A stretch of 7,446 bases of DNA from Mycoplasmataceae bacterium. Its GTDB lineage: Bacteria > Bacillota_I > Bacilli_A > Mycoplasmatales > Mycoplasmoidaceae. Under the pieces are notes generated by a model that saw only the letters and a list, made by a program, of their open reading frames with translations, was not told the origin of the DNA and did not search any database. The stretch is taken from the NCBI GenBank assembly GCA_031261045.1, contig JAISKE010000078.1:1-7446 (forward strand), read 5' to 3'. This document shows, one piece after another, positions 1 through 5,170 of this stretch. A program made the translations under genes and the position numbers. Positions within the stretch are counted from its first letter, which is position 1; every line of letters begins with the position of its first letter.

Positions 1-97
1 GAGACAACATCACATTCTCATCTTAAAGGGTGATACCGTACAGGTTGAGTTAAGTCCTTATGACTTAACACGCGGCCGTATAACATATAGGAGTTAA
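1..97 (+). CDS. infA: Translation initiation factor IF-1, C-terminal end (partial)
   Basis: IF-1 binds the ribosomal A site in the 30S subunit and assists IF-2 and IF-3 during initiation. Only the last 31 residues are present, read from base 2 to the TAA at 95-97; the 5' end is outside the window. The visible part contains [20 protein letters not shown] followed by ITYR, the characteristic end of the S1-like OB fold of IF-1 (compare the family pattern [21 protein letters not shown]). A position just upstream of the rpmJ-rpsM-rpsK-rpoA-rplQ block fits the normal order of the operon. The last two codons also hold the Shine-Dalgarno sequence of the next gene, so the two are likely cotranscribed and coupled. 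Identification is secure despite the truncation. Confidence 0.93.
   Translation, partial: RQHHILILKGDTVQVELSPYDLTRGRITYRS
89..93 (+). promoter_or_regulatory. Ribosome binding site inside the infA tail
   Basis: AGGAG lies 8 nt before the ATG at 102 and is formed by the last two sense codons of infA. It supports real translation of the small membrane protein that follows and its linkage to the ribosomal operon. Confidence 0.7.
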
Positions 98-101
98 AAT
101 T

Positions 102-497
102 ATGGAAAAGAATATCGAACTATCAAAAGCAAATCACCGCGCAGCGGTCAGAAATACAATTACAAATGTCTGTAAAATATTAATCATTTCAATCATCGTT
201 GGTGTATTGGCAGTTATTTTCTACATTGCATTTAATCCGATTAAAAATAGTGGCACAAGATTAGCATTAATCCTAACCTTCGAAACAATTTTAGGATTAA
301 TCGAAATCGTGGGGGTAACTATTTATCTAAAAGACATCATTATTTTCAACAAAGCAGTGGACTATAAAGATAAAGTGTTATCTGACCATGCCGTGGTTAA
401 TAAGAGTTTTCGCAATGAATACCTTACTCGTAAAATCGACACCAGTGTCATTGATGAAGAAACCGACGACAAGAGTAATGGTAAACCAAAGAAATAA
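102..497 (+). CDS. Small two-helix membrane protein inserted in the ribosomal operon
   Basis: This 131-residue protein is not one I recognise. Seen in the sequence: a charged N-terminus of about 22 residues, a hydrophobic segment at about 25-44, a short polar loop around FNPIKNSGT, a second hydrophobic segment at about 53-76, then a hydrophilic tail of about 55 residues ending in acidic DEETDD and basic KPKK. Topology is therefore probably a helical hairpin with both ends on the same side of the membrane, likely cytoplasmic. The ATG has an AGGAG site 8 nt upstream. It lies in the same direction between infA and rpmJ, which are adjacent in most bacteria, so it is presumably transcribed with the ribosomal genes. 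It has no Trp codons of either kind. A function in ribosome or translocon biology would be a guess from position only; it may be a lineage-specific insertion. Confidence 0.82.
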   Translation: MEKNIELSKANHRAAVRNTITNVCKILIISIIVGVLAVIFYIAFNPIKNSGTRLALILTFETILGLIEIVGVTIYLKDIIIFNKAVDYKDKVLSDHAVVNKSFRNEYLTRKIDTSVIDEETDDKSNGKPKK

Positions 498-563
498 ACC
501 AGTACAATTAGATTACCTCAAAAAATACATACCAGTGATGAACAAAAGAAATAAAGGAGCATT
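498..563 (+). other. Spacer with open reading continuation before rpmJ
   Basis: This 66-nt gap is unusually long for the operon. No promoter or hairpin is visible. Read in the frame of the upstream membrane protein, the 18 codons after its TAA (498-551) stay open until a second TAA at 552-554, giving a short polar peptide that also ends in QKK. This could be a former C-terminus or simply chance. An AAAGGAG site for rpmJ occupies 553-559. Confidence 0.45.
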
Positions 564-677
564 ATGAAAGTAAGAGCATCAGTCAAACCAATCTGTAAAG
601 ATTGTAAAGTAATTAAACGGCACGGCCGTGTGATGGTGATTTGTAAAAACCCCAAGCACAAACAAAGACAAGGATAA
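564..677 (+). CDS. rpmJ: 50S ribosomal protein L36 (bL36)
   Basis: L36 is the smallest protein of the large subunit and binds 23S rRNA near the peptidyl transferase region. The gene encodes 37 residues starting [19 protein letters not shown], the normal family length. It is the zinc-binding (C+) form: Cys11, Cys14, Cys27 and His32 make up the CxxC...C....H zinc site. The start has AAAGGAG 4 nt upstream, and the stop at 675-677 lies just before the SD sequence of rpsM. Its position before rpsM is the conserved one. Confidence 0.96.
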   Translation: MKVRASVKPICKDCKVIKRHGRVMVICKNPKHKQRQG

Positions 678-685
678 GGAGTAAC

Positions 686-1060
686 ATGGCAAGATTATTA
701 GGGGTGGATATCCCCAACAACAAAAAAGTTCCATATGCCTTAACCGCAATTTTTGGTATTGGTATTTCCACTGGACGCAAGATTACCGCGCAAGCGAAAA
801 TTGATCCAGAGAAACGTATTAGTGAATTAACGGAACAAGAACTAGCGGCCATCCGTGAAGTTGCAATTAAGTTAACCACCGAAGGTGATTTACGTAGAAA
901 CATTGCAATGGATATTAAACGTTTAATTGAAATTGGTAGTTACCGTGGTTTAAGACACCGTAAAGGATTACCAACGAGAGGTCAACGTACGAAGTCCAAT
1001 GCGAGAACGCGTAAAGGACCACGTAAAACTGTGGCGAACAAGAAAGTGGAGACTAAGTAA
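686..1060 (+). CDS. rpsM: 30S ribosomal protein S13 (uS13)
   Basis: S13 sits in the head of the small subunit and contacts P-site tRNA and the L5/L31 bridges. The 124-residue product has the usual length. It starts [14 protein letters not shown], contains the helix-two-turn-helix signature around [13 protein letters not shown] (about residues 22-34) and the very conserved C-terminal stretch [19 protein letters not shown], then a basic tail with [10 protein letters not shown] that reaches toward tRNA. ATG is preceded by AAGGAG at 676-681. rpmJ lies 8 nt upstream and rpsK 9 nt downstream. There is no Trp codon. Confidence 0.98.
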   Translation: MARLLGVDIPNNKKVPYALTAIFGIGISTGRKITAQAKIDPEKRISELTEQELAAIREVAIKLTTEGDLRRNIAMDIKRLIEIGSYRGLRHRKGLPTRGQRTKSNARTRKGPRKTVANKKVETK

Positions 1061-1069
1061 GGAGAATTT

Positions 1070-1501
1070 ATGGCTGAAACTAAACAAAATGAACAAGCAA
1101 AAGAAGCTGAAAAGCCCGTTGCGAAAAAACCAAAGTCTAAGAAGAAACGTAAATTATCTAATCCGAACGGTGTGGCGCATATTCATGCAACTGTGAATAA
1201 CACCATCGTCACCATTACCGACCAACAAGGTAACGCCATCACTTGAAGCTCCTCTGGAGCCATCGGTTATAAGGGCAGTAAGAAATCAACTCCCTACGCT
1301 GCTGGATTAGCAGCTGAGAAAGCGGCAAAAGCTGCCATGGCATTAGGTTTAACCACCGTATCAGTTCATACTAACGGTACCGGTCAAGGTAAAGATACTG
1401 CCATCAGACAATTAATGGCTAGTGGATTAAATATTACCGAATTCGTTGAAGCAACCGCCATCCCCCACAATGGCTGCCGACCACCAAAGAAACCAAGATA
1501 A
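1070..1501 (+). CDS. rpsK: 30S ribosomal protein S11 (uS11), with in-frame UGA (Trp)
   Basis: S11 forms part of the platform of the 30S subunit close to the mRNA exit site. Translation with code 4 gives 143 residues. The core begins about residue 34 with [18 protein letters not shown] and continues through the conserved [20 protein letters not shown] region; the Trp59 there is encoded by UGA at 1244-1246. The C-terminus has [12 protein letters not shown], which is diagnostic, although the usual last RRV-like residues are shortened. The first 30 or so residues are Lys/Glu/Ala-rich and longer than the N-terminus in most bacteria. ATG 1070 has AAGGAG at 1059-1064, overlapping the rpsM stop codon. 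Under the standard code the gene would look broken in two; it is intact. Confidence 0.97.
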
Positions 1502-1519
1502 TATAAGGAGAAAATAATT

Positions 1520-2503
1520 ATGGAAAAGTTTTTAAAATATACAATTACACCTGAGGTTGATACTCAAAATCCCCAAAAGGCTACCATTACTGTTAGCCCA
1601 CTAGAAAAAGGCTTTGGTATTACCCTAGGTAACGCTTTAAGACGAACATTATTATCTAACACTCCTGGTGCCAGCATGTTTGCCATTAAGATTCCCGGAG
1701 TAACGCATGAATTTCAAGCGATGCCCGGAATTAAAGAAGACGTAACGCACATTATCTTAAACTTAAAGAACTTGGTAATTACGATTGATGAAGCGGTAGT
1801 TTCTGATGACGAATTAGCCACTACTAAAATTGAAAGTTGACCAGTACTTAAGATTTCTAAAAAAGGTTCTGGAGCAATTTATGCTAGCGATATCGAATTG
1901 CCAACTGGATTTAGAATCATTAATAATGATTTATATATTGCGACCATTACTAACGACAAAACTAAGTTTGAATTAGAGATTTATGCTACTCGTGGACGTG
2001 GATACAAAACATTCCAACAAAACCATGAAGCCATTCAATCTTTAGGAATTATTCCCACTGATTCTAACTTTAGTCCAATTGTGCGTGTTGGTTATCACGT
2101 AGAAGATCACAAGATTTCTAAAACCATGACTGGTGATGCTCTAATATTAGACGTTACTACAAATGGTGCCATTAGCCCACAAGATGCCGTGGCTTTTGCA
2201 GCTAAGATTCTTGCAGAACACTTCAACCCATTAATTGAAATTAATGCTGTGATTCAACAAATGCAAGTGATTGAAACTACTCAAAAGCAAACTGTGGCTA
2301 ATAAACTATCTACCCCAATTGAAGATATGAACTTGTCAGTAAGATCATACAACTGTCTAAAACGACGTGGTATTCAAACCATTGAGGAATTAGTTAACAT
2401 GACTCGTAGCGAAGTGGAGAAGATTAAGAACTTAGGTAAGAAATCATTACGTGAGATTCAAAAGAACTTAACTGAATACGGTGTCTCATTCAAGGAGGAA
2501 TAA
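1520..2503 (+). CDS. rpoA: DNA-directed RNA polymerase subunit alpha, with in-frame UGA (Trp)
   Basis: RpoA dimerises to nucleate assembly of the RNA polymerase core, and its C-terminal domain contacts upstream promoter DNA and regulators. Code 4 gives 327 residues, the usual length. The N-terminal domain shows [19 protein letters not shown] (about residues 28-46), the assembly and dimer signature, and [18 protein letters not shown] at 1838-1840 encodes Trp107; the reading frame continues without a gap through the insert domain. The C-terminal domain (about 260-322) is complete: [15 protein letters not shown] at about 271-285 keeps Arg275, Asn278 and Lys281, which align with the UP-element DNA-contact residues R265, N268 and K271 of E. 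coli, followed by the helix-hairpin-helix [16 protein letters not shown] lies 9 nt before ATG. Downstream, the last codons contain the rplQ ribosome binding site. Confidence 0.98.
2492..2498 (+). promoter_or_regulatory. rplQ ribosome binding site inside rpoA
   Basis: AAGGAGG, 8 nt before the rplQ ATG at 2507, is made from the final Lys-Glu-Glu codons of rpoA. It fixes the rplQ start, which is upstream of an in-frame UGA that would otherwise hide it. Confidence 0.75.
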
Positions 2504-2506
2504 TCT

Positions 2507-2866
2507 ATGTCTTATGTAAATAAACCTGGAAAAACGTCTTCTTGAAGACAAATGGTGCTACGCCAACAAGTGAGTGATATGATCGCTTATGGTAAAATTC
2601 AAACTACTTTTACTAAAGCCAAAGAAACTCAAAGACACATTGATAAGTTAATTACGTTGGCAAAAAAGAATACTTTAGACTCTAAACGTAAAATCTTATC
2701 AATTATCAAAGCCACTAAAGATCTAGACGAACAAGCATTGCTGAAGAAGGCTTTAGAAATTGCTAAAAAGTACGCTGATCGTAAAGGTGGTTATAGCCGT
2801 GTCTTAAGACTAGGTAGACGACCTGGCGACAATACCGAAGTAGCTATCTTAGAATTAGTTAATTAA
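2507..2866 (+). CDS. rplQ: 50S ribosomal protein L17 (bL17), with in-frame UGA (Trp)
   Basis: L17 is a large-subunit protein near the peptide exit tunnel. The product is 119 residues with code 4. It starts MSYVNKPGKTSSWRQMVLRQ, matching the family start in which a basic strand leads to a conserved W/H-R-x-A/M-L-R motif; Trp13 is UGA at 2543-2545. The end GGYSRVLRLGRRPGDNTEVA is the characteristic L17 signature. The standard-code start at a later codon would remove the conserved N-terminus, so ATG 2507 with its AAGGAGG is correct. It is the last gene of the ribosomal operon, 3 nt after rpoA, and is followed by a terminator. Confidence 0.97.
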
Positions 2867-2879
2867 TGTTAATTAAGAT

Positions 2880-2909
2880 GACCCACACTTAATCGTGTGG
2901 GTCTTTCTT
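2880..2909 (+). terminator. Rho-independent terminator of the ribosomal operon
   Basis: A perfect 9-bp stem GACCCACAC / GTGTGGGTC (2880-2888 with 2895-2903), loop of 6 nt, followed by TTTCTT at 2904-2909. It starts 13 nt after the rplQ stop. It is GC-rich against an AT-rich background and is the clearest terminator in the window. Confidence 0.93.
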
Positions 2910-2910
2910 A

Positions 2911-2916
2911 TATAAT
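2911..2916 (+). promoter_or_regulatory. -10 box of the ytpR-type gene, predicted leaderless start
   Basis: Perfect TATAAT directly after the terminator U-tract and exactly 6 nt before the ATG at 2923. With the usual distance of about 7 nt from -10 to +1, transcription would begin at or next to the A of ATG. No SD fits in the space. A -35 element, if any, would fall in the terminator hairpin loop (2889-2894), where the match to TTGACA is poor. Confidence 0.72.
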
Positions 2917-2922
2917 AATTAA

Positions 2923-3513
2923 ATGTTAGCCATCTTCTATAACAAGACATCATTGAAAGATACTTTAATCATTAACGCTAATAAAAGTAATAGTGTTTCT
3001 ATTAAAACTGGTGAAGACTTTACTTATGGCTTAAATGAAAAACAAGAAGTCACTTTTATTAATATTTTTAATGTATCTAAAAAAATAAATTTACCTGACG
3101 GTTACTTACATTTATATATGAGCATGATTGATATGATTAAACATGTTACTGGTATTAGTTTAACTTATGATGAATATCCTGTAGTGGTTGGTAAAGTTAA
3201 TGTTTGTAATGAAATTGCTGGGACTCACCTACACGAATGTAAAGTAGACGTTGGCGATAGAGAACTTAATATTGTATGTGGCGCTAAAAACATTAAAGCT
3301 GGCTTATCGGTTCCAGTAGCCATGATTGGTGCTATCCTTCCAAATGGTTTAAGTATTAAACCAGGTAAAATAATGAACCGTGAATCCAATGGTATGATTT
3401 GTAGCGCAGCGGAATTAGATTTAAAGAAACATTCATTCAACACCGAAGGTATTATTGAATTACCAACTACTTTTAAAGTTGGCGAACCTTTCATGCAAGT
3501 ATTTAATAATTAA
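2923..3513 (+). CDS. ytpR: YtpR-family tRNA-binding (EMAP/OB-fold) domain protein
   Basis: This 196-residue protein looks like the stand-alone YtpR family: an N-terminal domain of the DUF4479 type (about 1-80, beginning MLAIFYNK) followed by a tRNA_bind OB-fold as found in the N-terminus of PheRS beta subunit and in MetRS (about 84-190). In the second part the visible signature is [20 protein letters not shown], then [20 protein letters not shown], and further [21 protein letters not shown], which matches the family pattern I-x-RGVxSxGMLCSxxEL. The family is thought to bind tRNA or related RNA; its exact cellular role is not settled. It stands alone after the ribosomal terminator with its own TATAAT 6 nt from ATG. 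The stop is at 3511-3513, inside the stretch leading to the hicA promoter. There is no Trp codon. Confidence 0.88.
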   Translation: MLAIFYNKTSLKDTLIINANKSNSVSIKTGEDFTYGLNEKQEVTFINIFNVSKKINLPDGYLHLYMSMIDMIKHVTGISLTYDEYPVVVGKVNVCNEIAGTHLHECKVDVGDRELNIVCGAKNIKAGLSVPVAMIGAILPNGLSIKPGKIMNRESNGMICSAAELDLKKHSFNTEGIIELPTTFKVGEPFMQVFNN

Positions 3514-3514
3514 T

Positions 3515-3537
3515 ATACTTGACTTTTTGTTAAGTAT
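3515..3537 (+). promoter_or_regulatory. Palindrome over the hicA promoter, candidate HicB operator
   Basis: ATACTTGAC (3515-3523) and GTTAAGTAT (3529-3537) form an inverted repeat with 8 of 9 matching positions around TTTTT. It covers the -35 hexamer and most of the -35/-10 spacer. HicB proteins with a C-terminal HTH are known to repress their own operon by binding such promoter palindromes, and the HicB here has that domain. The operator role is inferred. Confidence 0.55.
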
Positions 3538-3546
3538 GTGTATAAT
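3519..3546 (+). promoter_or_regulatory. hicAB promoter (-35 TTGACT, -10 TATAAT)
   Basis: TTGACT at 3519-3524 and TATAAT at 3541-3546 are separated by 16 bp. Predicted start is around 3553, giving a leader of about 23 nt that contains AGAAAGTAGG (3563-3572), an SD-like match ending 3 nt before the hicA ATG. It is the only full -35/-10 promoter I see in the window. Confidence 0.8.
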
Positions 3547-3575
3547 AATTACTGATTATCTAAGAAAGTAGGATT

Positions 3576-3776
3576 ATGCCAATAAATCCAAAGAAAATGA
3601 TTAAGCTTTTGAAAAGCAACGGATTTATAGTGGTTAGACAAAAAGGTTCTCACATTATTATGGTTAATCCTATTACTAATATGCGTACAATAGTTCCCAT
3701 GCATAATCACGATCTACCAATCGGAACAGAGAGGGCAATTTTAAAACAGGCAGGCATCAAAAATGAAAACAAATAA
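3576..3776 (+). CDS. hicA: HicA-type mRNA interferase toxin
   Basis: HicA toxins are small dsRBD-like ribonucleases that cleave translated mRNA and are inhibited by HicB. The 66-residue product has the family length (about 60-80) and the main signatures: NPKKMIKLLKSNGF (helix 1), then VVRQKGSHIIM with the catalytic His26 in the G-S-H motif, a strand ending in TIVPMHNHDLP, and GTERAILKQAGI near the C-terminus. Nothing needed for activity appears to be missing. The last 14 nt overlap the start of hicB in another frame, the standard arrangement with toxin first. ATG is preceded by a good SD-like sequence. I see no sign of decay, so the toxin is likely active and held in check by HicB. Confidence 0.93.
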   Translation: MPINPKKMIKLLKSNGFIVVRQKGSHIIMVNPITNMRTIVPMHNHDLPIGTERAILKQAGIKNENK

Positions 3777-4218
3777 TATTTATCCAGCAATTTTCACAAA
3801 AGAAGGAAACAGCTATGCTGTACAATTCTTAGACATTCCCGAAGCTATAACTGACGGAAATTCTTTTGAAGAGGCTTTTATTCACGCGTCAGAGGCTTTA
3901 GGCTTGGCGTTGTATAAAATTAAGAACCCACCAAAACCTACACCATTTGTTAAAATTCGAACTATCAGAAATCAAGTTGTAGTTTTAGTGAAAGCTGATG
4001 AAACTGATAACATTGTAGAATTCGTTAACGAAGAATTTATTAATGTTTTTAAAAAGCAATTAGAGAAAAAGGAATTATCTCAATATAAGCTTGCTAAAAT
4101 TTTAGATATTAGTGAGAGTTACATTAGTAAAATCATTAATGGAGAACGCATGCCAAAAGTTGATTTAGCAAAACGTCTTGGAATGTTACTGGGCTTTGAT
4201 TATCATAAGTATTATTAA
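3763..4218 (+). CDS. hicB: HicB-type antitoxin with C-terminal XRE helix-turn-helix
   Basis: The 151-residue antitoxin binds HicA and probably represses the operon. Two domains are visible. Residues about 7-52 are the partly degraded RNase H-like HicB fold: YPAIFTKEGNSYAVQFLDIP, then a helix with DGNSFEEAFIHASEALGLAL. After a linker with PPKPTPF and a beta-rich stretch (about 53-90), residues about 95-145 form an XRE/Cro-type HTH: QLEKKELSQYKLAKIL, DISESYISKIINGERMPKVD, and a final helix LAKRLGMLLGF. The start overlaps hicA by 14 nt and has only a weak upstream purine run, so translation is probably coupled to that of hicA. The promoter palindrome at 3515-3537 is a natural target. Its stop codon is 2 nt from the stop of the convergent membrane protein gene. 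Confidence 0.93.
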   Translation: MKTNNIYPAIFTKEGNSYAVQFLDIPEAITDGNSFEEAFIHASEALGLALYKIKNPPKPTPFVKIRTIRNQVVVLVKADETDNIVEFVNEEFINVFKKQLEKKELSQYKLAKILDISESYISKIINGERMPKVDLAKRLGMLLGFDYHKYY

Positions 4219-4220
4219 GA

Positions 4221-5132
4221 TTATCAAGTTTGTCTTTGTACTGTGAAGAATCGTCTAATAAAAATAGGACTCTTTGGTTTTAAATCATATCAACCAATTA
4301 GAAATCTAGTTTTAATATCTGGAGTTAAATTTGCACATCAACCAAAATCATACTTTGAATATTTACGAGCATTTTGTAACTTACTTTGTAAGTAGATAAA
4401 TAACGAAATAAAAATGTAGCTCACGCTTAAACCAAATGCGGCCGCTCCACCTAAGTGATTATCATCTAAATTAAGAAAACTAGCGACACCGCTATATTCA
4501 CCACTACTAGATCAATCATTACTGCGTAGACCACTCACATTTCAATATACATTCATTTGTGTCATGACGATGGCAACATATGAATAATAAATAACGGCGT
4601 AGCCATTACAATAAATTCAGTCTGATAGATGAGTTCGTGGTGTACTAACAAACACCAAACCTCCTATCACTACCATTAAAAAATGCATCATAAAATACAT
4701 TTCATTACCGGCAGATCCTAAAAAGATAAAGTGCCCAAAACTATAACCAATCGCCATATCTTGCATATCGCTACCACCACCAAGAATAGTAATCAAACCA
4801 CCAAAGATGGCAAACGGTGCCGCTATTTTTGCAACCCTTCTTGAAGGATCTACAATACAAGCGATTAATAGAAAAATAAAGGTGAAAGGACAAATGTCTA
4901 ACAATAAAGCTTTAGAAATAATATAGTCATGATCTCCAATTGGATTAGGTGTAAAAGCCTTTCAATCATGGCCAAAACGAGCTAACACGGCATAAATAAA
5001 TAACAAGCCACATAGACCAATTCAAAAGAACCAATTATTGGTAACTTTCTTAATTAATGGGGAAATAGCAATTACCCCTCCTAGCGATAAAACTGTAAAT
5101 ATGTCTAATCCGACAACAGCTGCAATACTCAT
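4221..5132 (-). CDS. Polytopic membrane protein (YwaF/DUF5378-like), eight UGA Trp codons
   Basis: Read with code 4, this minus-strand gene gives 303 residues from the ATG at 5132-5130 (305 from the in-frame ATG at 5138) to the TAA at 4223-4221. About seven hydrophobic segments are visible, at roughly 3-26, 33-52, 72-94, 102-118, 130-164 (possibly one long or two), 173-190 and 230-250, then a basic, aromatic-rich tail of about 50 residues. The motif LLLDICPFTFIFLL and a His inside a later helix (MMHFLMVV) recall the YwaF/TIGR02206 membrane family and the mycoplasma DUF5378 proteins; this is from memory and tentative. Trp is UGA at eight positions (5022, 4962, 4617, 4542, 4512, 4338, 4290, 4224) and UGG once; the last sense codon is UGA-Trp. 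Standard-code gene finding would leave only fragments. An extended -10 (TGTTAAAAT) lies 6 nt before ATG 5132, which is why I prefer that start. Function unknown. Confidence 0.85.
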
Positions 5133-5138
5133 AGACAT

Positions 5139-5147
5139 ATTTTAACA
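5139..5147 (-). promoter_or_regulatory. Extended -10 of the membrane protein gene
   Basis: On the minus strand the sequence reads TGTTAAAAT, i.e. TGn plus TAAAAT (-10 hexamer at 5144-5139). The predicted +1 is near 5132, the A of the second ATG, again giving a leaderless mRNA and excluding the ATG at 5138 that abuts the box. No SD is present. The assignment rests on one hexamer and spacing only. Confidence 0.5.
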
Positions 5148-5158
5148 TATTAATGCTT

Positions 5159-5164
5159 TATAAT
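5159..5164 (+). promoter_or_regulatory. -10 box of the nuclease gene, predicted leaderless start
   Basis: Perfect TATAAT exactly 6 nt before ATG 5171, the same spacing as at 2911-2923. No SD and no convincing -35. It lies between ATG 5153 and ATG 5171, so it favours the latter as the true start. Confidence 0.68.
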
Positions 5165-5170
5165 CACTAC

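Noticed and set aside
613..903. Minus-strand open frame of 96 codons opposite rpmJ/rpsM
   Set aside because: It lies antisense to two certain ribosomal protein genes, has no SD or promoter and shows no recognisable domain; it is a shadow frame.
999..1196. Plus-strand open frame across the rpsM/rpsK junction
   Set aside because: It is a shifted frame over the Lys-rich ends of rpsM and rpsK; composition explains it.
1838..1897. rpoA as a pseudogene split by a stop codon
   Set aside because: The stop is UGA, which is Trp here; the frame continues without shift and both domains are complete.
3225..3494. Minus-strand open frame opposite the ytpR-type gene
   Set aside because: The plus-strand frame has a clear tRNA-binding domain over the same stretch; nothing supports the antisense one.
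3515..3537. Reading the hicA palindrome as a terminator of the ytpR-type gene
   Set aside because: The stem is AT-rich and is followed by GTGTATAAT rather than a U-tract; overlap with a promoter makes an operator more likely.
3553..4204. 8-bp direct repeat TGATTATC on both sides of hicAB (3553-3560, 4197-4204)
   Set aside because: Considered as an insertion footprint, but an AT-rich 8-mer recurring within 650 bp is likely by chance and the right copy is inside hicB.
5153..5155. Upstream ATG as start of the nuclease gene (six extra residues)
   Set aside because: The TATAAT box at 5159-5164 would lie inside the coding sequence; ATG 5171 fits the -10 spacing seen at other genes.
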